Shown here: piece after piece, positions 1 through 4,450 of the stretch
Layout of the letters: every line of letters begins with the position of its first letter
Numbering within the stretch: the stretch's first letter is position 1
Assembly (NCBI GenBank): GCA_014381795.1
Contig: JACNKY010000370.1
Coordinates: forward strand, 1 to 5,405
Direction of reading: 5' to 3'
DNA: 5,405 nt
From: Pseudomonadota bacterium
GTDB lineage: Bacteria > SAR324 > NAC60-12
Translations under genes and position numbers: made by a program
Notes under the pieces: model-generated
Databases searched by the model: none
Told to the model about the DNA's origin: nothing
Seen by the model: the letters and a program-made list of their open reading frames with translations, nothing else

Positions 1-100
1 GAAGCGTGTAGATGGCGGCAATCAAAAAGATTCCTGCCATCGCAGTACTGATGATCAAGCGGTCCTTGAGCAGAAGTTGCTCTATCCTACTGGTTTCCAT
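1..100 (-). CDS. DUF2182 family membrane protein, N-terminal fragment (runs off left edge)
   Basis: Reading leftward from the ATG at 100-98, 33 codons are open to the window edge. They begin METSRIEQLLLKDRLII and continue into a hydrophobic stretch (AGIFLIAAIYTL), the start of a first membrane helix. A short basic N-terminus with an LLxxDR-like motif just before the first helix is how DUF2182 (predicted metal-binding integral membrane) proteins begin. DUF2182 genes are commonly found next to DUF1326 genes, and one lies 48 bases upstream here on the same strand, so the two probably form an operon. No other in-frame start exists back to a TAG upstream. AAAAGG directly abuts the ATG, which is a poor spacing. 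The assignment rests on a short fragment plus context; the biochemical role is not known to me. Confidence 0.6.
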   Translation of the reverse strand, partial: METSRIEQLLLKDRLIISTAMAGIFLIAAIYTL

Positions 101-148
101 CCTTTTACAATGAAAATAGCAATTATGAGCATTGGTTTCCTATGATCT

Positions 149-784
149 TCAGGACTGGATGATACCTGAATTATTCCAATGAAGTTCACAAAGATGAGAA
201 TGGGTTCCAGTATTGTTTGGTAGCTTTATGGTACCTTGAGTCTTAGCCGTACCACTTGCCATCTCGGCGATTGTGAATTCGAATCCTTGGGGAATGTCAA
301 TTCGAGCCCGGTGTGATTCTCCTGAAACAGGGTTCTTAATTGGTTCCACATTCAATTCAAAAACTTCATCGACAACAACCCGCCCGGTTCGTCCATTAAT
401 GTCTGCTTCAATGGATACCGGCTTGTAGAGTGTTTCGTGATGGGTTGAAGTCATGGCGTTGATAACCCAACATATCGTTGCCATATCTTCCGTATCCTCT
501 CCAGATAGGATCTTTCGAAGTCCCTCCCGCTGTTCTGGCGATGCATTTACATCAATGATGATTTGACTTTCACCATTTCCTTCATGAATCGGTCCCGGCC
601 ATTTAGCCATAAATCCAGCAGTCAGACCGTCAAGAGATACATCTCCATAAAAACCCTTTTCAATTTTATATCCAACTGCAGCTTCACAGGTGCCATAGGT
701 AGGAAGAGCGTTGAATTGACATGGGCAGCCATAGGCACAATTACAATTTGATACTTCGATTGCGTGTATTTCCCAAGGGGTCAT
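149..784 (-). CDS. DUF1326 domain-containing protein
   Basis: This 211-residue protein has no signal peptide or membrane helix and is probably cytoplasmic. The DUF1326 signature is clear. An N-terminal cysteine cluster, CNCAYGCPC at residues 14-22 with a further Cys at 33, looks suited to binding metal. Next come the conserved IHEGNG block (66-71), an E-Q-R-E-G-L-xx-I-L-S-G-E segment (84-96), C105, and the C-terminal H-S-H-L-C-E-L-H-W block (195-203). Length is normal for the family. The start is well supported: GAGGT lies three bases before the ATG, and no other in-frame start is nearby. The following gene encodes a probable DUF2182 membrane protein. The recurring pairing of these families suggests a joint metal-linked role, but that is inference; no enzymatic reaction is established that I can name. 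Confidence 0.9.
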   Translation of the reverse strand: MTPWEIHAIEVSNCNCAYGCPCQFNALPTYGTCEAAVGYKIEKGFYGDVSLDGLTAGFMAKWPGPIHEGNGESQIIIDVNASPEQREGLRKILSGEDTEDMATICWVINAMTSTHHETLYKPVSIEADINGRTGRVVVDEVFELNVEPIKNPVSGESHRARIDIPQGFEFTIAEMASGTAKTQGTIKLPNNTGTHSHLCELHWNNSGIIQS

Positions 785-787
785 GTT

Positions 788-792
788 ACCTC
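788..792 (-). promoter_or_regulatory. Ribosome binding site of the DUF1326 gene
   Basis: The minus strand reads GAGGT here, three bases before the ATG at 784-782. It fixes the start of the DUF1326 gene. An overlapping ATG a few bases upstream is out of frame and meets a stop at once. Confidence 0.7.
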
Positions 793-1168
793 ATTAATTA
801 ATAGGTTTCGTTTGAATTTATCCCAAAAATATAATTGAAAAAATACATTACGTAAGTTGATTGGAAAAGACAATTTTTTTTTAAAAAACATTTATTCAAT
901 TGACTTTAGTCCCGAATAGATCCCTCTATCCGTTATTCATGGTTTTACGATTCTTTACAAATAGTCCATTTTACAAAAAGCTTTCCATGATTTTCATGCG
1001 TCCCAATAATGAATGACCATGGTTGAGCATTAAAGCAAGAGGGCGCCCAACTGGCCTGTGAGCGTTGAACTCAGTCTGGTTGAGCTACAACTATGTTGAT
1101 GTTAAGCAATAACCACTTCAAACACAAATACACATCGCTAGGACAGCCCCATCATCCCCTCTGAAAAA

Positions 1169-1192
1169 CCCCCACTAATTCTTCACAGTCAG
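1169..1192. repeat. 24-base direct repeat, copy 1
   Basis: The segment starts CCCCCACTAATT and ends TTCACAGTCAG. It recurs without mismatch and in the same orientation at 1913-1936. The copies flank the secreted-protein gene at 1228-1668 and are 744 bases apart. The match stops sharply on the right: GCAC follows here and ACAA follows copy 2. Confidence 0.9.
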
Positions 1193-1227
1193 GCACACTC
1201 CAAGTAAAGAAATGATATCTTCAATTT

Positions 1228-1668
1228 CTAATTGTTCATCTGATCAATACAAACCCATCCATATTCTTGTTGAAGTTTTTCTTTAACAAATCTATGAACC
1301 TTGTTATCGCAGTATTCTGTTGAATTGTTTGCTTTCCAGAGGGATTTAGTCTTTTCATTAACAGTCCCGATTGCCTTAGTGTAGGTTACTTCACAACCCT
1401 GATCTTGGTGGATTATTTTAACTTCCCTAATAAGGTCTATACTTTTATGGGTGCATGTATATGCAACCACTGTTTGCTTTTCATCTACAGTGGTAACATT
1501 AGCTGATGCTTCCGGCACCTCCAGTATTTCATATGTTTGCTTTTCATCTACAGTAGTAACATTAGCTGATGCTTCCTGCACCTCAAGTGTTTCCGGAAGT
1601 GGAGAGACCAAATCTTGTGCATATAATGGTGAAGAAAACAGAACTATAAAGAAAATTAAATACCTCAT
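1228..1668 (-). CDS. Small secreted four-cysteine protein with a tandem repeat
   Basis: This 146-residue protein begins with a standard signal peptide: Arg2, a hydrophobic core at residues 3-13, and a probable cut after A17 in SPLYA-QD. A mature N-terminal region follows, made of two 21-residue repeats (28-48 and 49-69, both with EASANVTTVDEKQT) that is polar and probably flexible. The remaining domain (70-146) has four cysteines, C72, C92, C120 and C140, in the pattern Y-x-C, C-E-V-x-Y-x-K, L-W-x-A-N, Y-C, F-V-x-x-x-L and G-W-x-C. I recognise this as the layout of a conserved hypothetical periplasmic family; two disulfides are likely. I know no function for it. The start is supported by AGGA at 1679-1676, seven bases ahead of the ATG, and by a promoter at 1697-1724. 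The gene is monocistronic and lies between 24-base direct repeats. Confidence 0.8.
   Translation of the reverse strand: MRYLIFFIVLFSSPLYAQDLVSPLPETLEVQEASANVTTVDEKQTYEILEVPEASANVTTVDEKQTVVAYTCTHKSIDLIREVKIIHQDQGCEVTYTKAIGTVNEKTKSLWKANNSTEYCDNKVHRFVKEKLQQEYGWVCIDQMNN
1471..1596. repeat. Two 63-base tandem repeats inside the secreted-protein gene
   Basis: Units 1471-1533 and 1534-1596 both begin TGTTTGCTTTTCATCTACAG and have a period of 63 bases, exactly 21 codons. By eye they differ at seven positions, four of them at the far end of the unit. The duplication keeps the reading frame and doubles the linker after the signal peptide. The high DNA identity points to a fairly recent duplication. 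Confidence 0.9.
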
Positions 1669-1696
1669 TATCTTATCCTATCCAGTTATAGTGACG

Positions 1697-1724
1697 ATTA
1701 AATTAATAAACTACTGAATGTAAA
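1697..1724 (-). promoter_or_regulatory. Sigma-70-like promoter of the secreted-protein gene
   Basis: On the minus strand, TTTACA (1724-1719) and TTTAAT (1702-1697) lie 16 bases apart. Each has five of six consensus bases. Transcription would begin near 1690, giving a short leader that carries the AGGA ribosome binding site at 1679-1676. Confidence 0.5.
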
Positions 1725-1808
1725 AACATTCTGAAACAAAATAATTCATCGTACAATAAAAACTTGAACTAACAAGAGTTTTATATCTTATTTTTATAAT
1801 ATTAAAAA

Positions 1809-1903
1809 AGAAGTGGAGTAGTGGAGCAATGTGGAGCCTGCCAGTGTTTAACTGGGTTCGAGATGCTCCTTGTTGGTTTTAGAAGTGGAGCATAGTGGAG
1901 TAG
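1809..1903. repeat. GTGGAG repeat cluster
   Basis: The hexamer GTGGAG occurs five times on the plus strand, at 1813, 1821, 1831, 1885 and 1895. The block AGAAGTGGAG followed by TAGTGGAG appears twice (1809-1826 and 1881-1900), the second time with CA inserted. ATGCTCC at 1863-1869 can pair with GGAGCAT at 1887-1893 to make a weak hairpin. The cluster lies between two divergent genes and just left of the second 24-base repeat. It has no coding function that I can see. Confidence 0.6.
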
Positions 1904-1912
1904 TTATTTTGC

Positions 1913-1936
1913 CCCCCACTAATTCTTCACAGTCAG
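1913..1936. repeat. 24-base direct repeat, copy 2
   Basis: This copy is identical over 24 bases to 1169-1192 and has one extra C on its left (six C instead of five). It lies between the secreted-protein gene and the promoter region of the DUF3750 lipoprotein gene. Confidence 0.9.
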
Positions 1937-1963
1937 ACAATCCTCAACCTTCCACCAATATTC

Positions 1964-1992
1964 TTGTAAAACCACCTAGATTTTGGTAAAAT
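1964..1992 (+). promoter_or_regulatory. Possible promoter of the DUF3750 lipoprotein gene
   Basis: TTGTAA (1964-1969) and TAAAAT (1987-1992) are separated by 17 bases and match the sigma-70 consensus at four and five positions. The predicted leader is about 75 bases. The -35 is weak, and in AT-rich DNA such matches occur by chance. Confidence 0.35.
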
Positions 1993-2073
1993 TTGGCTTC
2001 TCCTAAAACAACAAGTTAGTATTTTAGGTTCCAGAATAAATCTATACCGCTTCCTTCTTTCCAAGAGGAACTA

Positions 2074-2643
2074 ATGAAAAAATATCTTTTCGGTTCGTAC
2101 TTAATGAAAACCTTAAGAACACTAACATCACTTGTCTTGACCGTCTTTCTGTTGTCCAGTTGTTACTCAGGCAAAACCTGGCGTACTGCCAGTCGTCAAT
2201 CGGCGGGCATGGCACCTGACCCTTCAGTTACAAAGGAAGCCGTTATGCAAGTCTATGGCGCAGATACCTGGGGTTGGCGTGGTTGGTTTGCCATTCATAC
2301 TTGGATTGCCGCCAAGCGTACTGGAGAGTCCAACTACAAGGTATATGATGTGGTTGGTTGGCGAGGCTACAGTGGCCAACCGGTAATGAGGATAACCCAA
2401 GACATTCCGGACCGTTATTGGTTTGGTGAGAAACCCCGGCTTATTAAAGAACATAGGGGGGAGGGGGTTGATGACCTGATTGATGCGGTCGATAAGGCGG
2501 CTGATGCGTATCCCTGGAAAACGGCCTACAAGGCCTTTCCGGGTCCTAACAGTAACACCTTCACTGCCTGGATCGCTAAGCACGTACCGGAACTGGAGTT
2601 AGCCCTTCCGTTCTCAGCTATTGGTAGTGGATATGTGGAGTAA
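2074..2643 (+). CDS. DUF3750 domain lipoprotein
   Basis: This 189-residue protein carries a lipoprotein signal: a basic start, a hydrophobic stretch at about 16-27 and the lipobox L27-S28-S29-C30. Tyr at +2, with no Asp, favours the outer membrane. The mature part matches the DUF3750 family: AVMQVYGADTWGWRGWFAIH (56-75) with T-W-I-A-x-K-R (76-82), Y-D-V-V-G-W (91-96), Y-W-F-G-x-x-P (115-121), Y-P (146-147), F-P-G-P-N-S-N-T-F (155-163) and A-I-G (182-184). The PGPNSNTF block is the most distinctive. The function is unknown to me. GAGGA is well spaced before the ATG at 2074, while the in-frame ATG at 2104 has no ribosome binding site, so the earlier start is preferred. From memory, many relatives continue for some tens of residues past the A-I-G motif; this one ends within five residues, so the C-terminus may be shortened. 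Confidence 0.85.
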   Translation: MKKYLFGSYLMKTLRTLTSLVLTVFLLSSCYSGKTWRTASRQSAGMAPDPSVTKEAVMQVYGADTWGWRGWFAIHTWIAAKRTGESNYKVYDVVGWRGYSGQPVMRITQDIPDRYWFGEKPRLIKEHRGEGVDDLIDAVDKAADAYPWKTAYKAFPGPNSNTFTAWIAKHVPELELALPFSAIGSGYVE

Positions 2644-2662
2644 TCTTAATTGGAGTTTATTT

Positions 2663-2791
2663 ATGGCATTGACCGCTAGAAAAACCACTACACGCACGCA
2701 CGAGGGGGGTAAAATAATAGGTGTCCATATAGGTGTCTATCAGCCCTACTATAACGTTAAGCGTACCCTTGACCCAACTTGGCTTGGTTGA
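2663..2791 (+). pseudogene. Small ORF starting like a TROVE/Ro60 protein, probably truncated
   Basis: This ORF of 42 codons starts 19 bases after the lipoprotein stop and has a good ribosome binding site (GGAG, seven bases before the ATG). The start, MALTARKTTTRTHEGGK, resembles the region before the RNA-binding TROVE domain of bacterial Ro60 proteins, where an R-T-H-E-G motif is common. After residue 17 the resemblance stops and the reading frame runs through the tandem repeat at 2717-2740 to a TGA. No TROVE domain follows in any frame. A remnant cut off by an inserted repeat is my reading. An alternative is a genuine 42-residue peptide co-transcribed with the lipoprotein gene. The match rests on a few residues recalled from memory. 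Confidence 0.35.
2717..2740. repeat. Tandem 12-base repeat ATAGGTGTC(C/T)AT
   Basis: Two head-to-tail copies, 2717-2728 and 2729-2740, differ at one base. An inverted TAGGTGTC occurs at 4311-4318 (as GACACCTA). I associate AGGTGTC motifs with dispersed intergenic repeats in proteobacteria, but cannot verify that here. Confidence 0.7.
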
Positions 2792-2882
2792 GTTGCAGGA
2801 GCTGGACGAACTAGAAGAATGAGGGGGAGGTGAGGCTCAGTAATAGGCACGGGGGGGGAAGTGCGCGGGCACCGCCCATATG

Positions 2883-2907
2883 ATACTTAAAGTAGTTAGT
2901 CGCATTT
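2883..2907. repeat. 25-base direct repeat, copy 1 (left of transporter gene)
   Basis: This copy shares 16 exact bases, ATACTTAAAGTAGTTA, with 4227-4242. The match continues to 25 positions with two mismatches. Similarity also extends left with a small gap (CCCAT upstream in both copies). The core TACTT-A-AAGTA is an 11-base near-palindrome. The copies bracket the transporter gene and are 1344 bases apart. Confidence 0.85.
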
Positions 2908-2938
2908 CTACTGGAATGACCTTTCAGGAGTAAGAATC

Positions 2939-2967
2939 TTTACAAACCAGAGGGTTGGTGGTATAAA
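2939..2967 (+). promoter_or_regulatory. Promoter of the AI-2E family transporter gene
   Basis: TTTACA (2939-2944) and TATAAA (2962-2967) lie exactly 17 bases apart. Each matches five of six sigma-70 consensus positions. Transcription would start near 2974 and give a leader of about 60 bases ending in the strong ribosome binding site at 3026-3032. The promoter lies inside the segment bounded by the 25-base repeats, so gene and promoter could move or be duplicated together. Confidence 0.55.
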
Positions 2968-3007
2968 TAGCAAATATAATGCATATAAAAATTACAACTC
3001 CACCAAC
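2954..3007. repeat. Inverted repeat GTTGGTGG / CCACCAAC around the transporter promoter
   Basis: Eight bases at 2954-2961 are perfectly complementary to 3000-3007, with 38 AT-rich bases between. The left arm fills the end of the promoter spacer, directly before the -10 box, and the right arm lies in the leader shortly before the ribosome binding site. This could be a pair of operator half-sites, or chance. Confidence 0.4.
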
Positions 3008-3025
3008 TACATAATTTGTAGAACC

Positions 3026-3032
3026 AAGGAGG
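3026..3032 (+). promoter_or_regulatory. Strong ribosome binding site of the transporter gene
   Basis: AAGGAGG, a full Shine-Dalgarno match, ends four bases before the ATG at 3037 and fixes the start. Confidence 0.85.
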
Positions 3033-3036
3033 AATC

Positions 3037-4164
3037 ATGATTCCGAACGATCGCTCATTCACTATTGACCGGGTTGTGCAACTGGCTCTATTTGCTGGTC
3101 TAGCCTGGTGCCTGGTGCTCCTTCTGGATTACCTCTCCGACGTTCTCCTGCCGTTTGTCACCGGACTTGTGATGGCCTACTTCCTCGACCCGGTCACTAA
3201 TCGAGTTCAGCATGTAATCAAGAAGCGCGTTCTAGCAGCGCTCTTTACGCTGGTAACAATTACACTGGCTGTCTTTCTCGTTATCTGGTTCATGGTCCCA
3301 ATGGTCGGCAATGAACTGGCCAACATGGGCCGCACCGTATCCAAAATGGCCGCCGATACCGAACTGGCACAAGCTGCCAAGGAACGTCTGCCCGAAAATG
3401 TATGGGAAGAGGTGAACGAGATTCTTAAACGCGATGATGTCAAACGATACCTGAACAGTGACGGGGTGGTGCAGATGGCCAAGGACACGGCCAAAAAGCT
3501 TTTGCCCGGCGTCTGGGGCGTGCTTTCGGGAGCGGCCAATGTGCTCACGTTCATCACCGGTTTTCTGGTCATCATGATCTATGTGGTCTTCCTGCTTATC
3601 GATTACGATAACATAGCGGCACGTTGGCGTGATTACCTTCCGCCTAGCATGCGTGATGACGTGTCCGGATTCGTGGTTGAATTCATTCAGGCAACCAACC
3701 GTTATTTCCGTTCACAGACACTGGTATCCTGTTGTGTGGCTGTGCTTTTCGCGCTCGGCTTTTCCATCATCGGACTGCCGCTTGCCATTCTCATGGGTAT
3801 CTTCATCGGCCTGCTGAATATGGTCCCTTATCTTCAGACGGTGGGCACCATCCCCTGCCTACTGCTGGCTGGGTTGAAGGCGTTGGAACAGGGCGACAGC
3901 TTTATCGGGGCACTGGGTTTTGTCCTGCTCGTTTTCGGCGTGGTGCAACTCATTCAGGAAACCGTGCTGGTGCCACGTTTACAGGGCGAAGCCATGGGTC
4001 TTTCTCCGGCCATCATCTTGTTGTCCCTTTCGGTCTGGGGCAAGCTGCTTGGTTTTCTCGGCCTGATTCTAGCCCTACCGCTCACCTGCCTTGGCCTGAC
4101 ATACTACCGACGCTATCTCTGGAAATTAGAACAGGCGGGCGAACTCCCGGAGATCAAGGAATAG
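3037..4164 (+). CDS. AI-2E family transporter (PerM/YdiK type permease)
   Basis: This 375-residue inner-membrane protein has the usual length and layout of the AI-2E/PerM family. Three helices lie near the N-terminus (about 13-30, 33-52, 66-88). A long soluble segment rich in charged residues follows (about 89-157), then a helix at about 160-188 and several more from about 228 to 356. Family landmarks are P39 and the D-P at 51-52, I-D-Y at 188-190, the N-M-V-P-Y block (261-265) with G270 and P273, Q-x-x-x-E at 304-308, V-P-R-L at 312-315, and the C-terminal G-L-S-P-A-I-I-L-L-S-L-S-V-W-G-x-L-L-G-F block (321-340). Members export small molecules such as autoinducer-2 in some species, or serve as Na+/H+ antiporters in others; the substrate here cannot be read. 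The gene is monocistronic with its own promoter. It is visibly richer in G+C than its flanks and lies between 25-base direct repeats, which may point to transfer. Confidence 0.93.
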   Translation: MIPNDRSFTIDRVVQLALFAGLAWCLVLLLDYLSDVLLPFVTGLVMAYFLDPVTNRVQHVIKKRVLAALFTLVTITLAVFLVIWFMVPMVGNELANMGRTVSKMAADTELAQAAKERLPENVWEEVNEILKRDDVKRYLNSDGVVQMAKDTAKKLLPGVWGVLSGAANVLTFITGFLVIMIYVVFLLIDYDNIAARWRDYLPPSMRDDVSGFVVEFIQATNRYFRSQTLVSCCVAVLFALGFSIIGLPLAILMGIFIGLLNMVPYLQTVGTIPCLLLAGLKALEQGDSFIGALGFVLLVFGVVQLIQETVLVPRLQGEAMGLSPAIILLSLSVWGKLLGFLGLILALPLTCLGLTYYRRYLWKLEQAGELPEIKE

Positions 4165-4226
4165 AAGAACCTTTGGGTTCAAAAAAAGACTTCATGAATA
4201 ACTTTGTATGAAAGCCGTACCCATTT

Positions 4227-4251
4227 ATACTTAAAGTAGTTACTCCCATTT
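4227..4251. repeat. 25-base direct repeat, copy 2 (right of transporter gene)
   Basis: This is the partner of 2883-2907, with 16 exact bases and two mismatches over 25. It is bounded by a nine-base direct repeat, CCCATTTAT, at 4220-4228 and 4245-4253. It starts 62 bases after the transporter stop codon. Confidence 0.85.
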
Positions 4252-4339
4252 ATGCCTAGATGCTCCATCAGATAGCGCACCAGTCGGATACCTTGATTAA
4301 AATACACCTTGACACCTACCCGGGACATCGTCGAATATC

Positions 4340-4361
4340 TGGTAGCAGATTGGTAGCAAAT
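4340..4361. repeat. Tandem 11-base repeat TGGTAGCA(G/A)AT
   Basis: Two adjacent copies (4340-4350 and 4351-4361) differ at one base. They lie inside the possible recombinase remnant. Confidence 0.6.
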
Positions 4362-4373
4362 CTTCCGATTCGT

Positions 4374-4393
4374 ACGGAGTCGAACGGAGTTGA
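4374..4393. repeat. Tandem 10-base repeat ACGGAGT(C/T)GA
   Basis: Two adjacent copies (4374-4383 and 4384-4393) differ at one base. They begin 13 bases after the 11-base tandem repeat, giving a short repeat-rich patch between the transporter gene and the YtfJ pseudogene. Confidence 0.6.
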
Positions 4394-4450
4394 AAGGAAT
4401 TTAAGACTGACACCCTGCGAAGGTTAAATGTTTGATATCTTTAGGAAACG

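Larger units (their letters stand above)
785..1227. other. Intergenic region with no recognisable gene
   Basis: This stretch separates two minus-strand genes. It is AT-rich near the DUF1326 start, with a run of nine T followed by six A at 874-888 that could act as a bent or upstream promoter element. I found no convincing -35/-10 pair for the DUF1326 unit; a TATATT lies about 40 bases upstream of the start but has a weak -35. No ORF with a ribosome binding site is visible on either strand. The right end holds one copy of a 24-base direct repeat at 1169-1192. No clear terminator for the gene ending at 1228 is visible. Confidence 0.6.
4260..4427 (+). pseudogene. Possible C-terminal remnant of a tyrosine recombinase
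   Basis: This 55-codon ORF is open from an ATG just after the second 25-base repeat. It contains L-I-K-I-H-L-D-T-Y-P-G-H, which resembles the S-I-x-V-T-L-D-T-Y-G-H segment at the end of phage-type integrases, including the tyrosine nucleophile position. The following G-S-R-L-V-A is also reminiscent of integrase tails. There is no ribosome binding site, no recognisable catalytic Arg/His upstream in any frame, and a two-residue spacing difference from the usual motif. It is either a degraded integrase end or a chance similarity. An overlapping minus-strand ORF of 49 codons (4328-4179) has no ribosome binding site and looks spurious. Confidence 0.25.

Noticed and set aside
1045..1107. attC-like site: GCCCAAC at the left and GTTAAGC at the right, 63 bases overall
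   Set aside because: Both ends fit the loose attC core patterns, but the arms are not complementary to each other, the inner part does not fold back properly, and no integron integrase is present.
1851..1870. GGGTTCGAG resembling a tRNA T-loop
   Set aside because: No T stem, anticodon arm or acceptor stem can be formed around it.
4167..4180. Hairpin GAACC-TTTG-GGTTC directly after the transporter stop codon
   Set aside because: The stem is only five base pairs and is followed by seven A, not T, so it is not an intrinsic terminator for the plus-strand gene.
3732..4211. 159-codon plus-strand ORF overlapping the transporter gene
   Set aside because: It lies in another frame of a well-supported GC-rich gene and has no ribosome binding site or family resemblance.
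4179..4328. Minus-strand ORF of 49 codons
   Set aside because: It has no ribosome binding site, no recognised similarity, and overlaps repeats and the plus-strand remnant.
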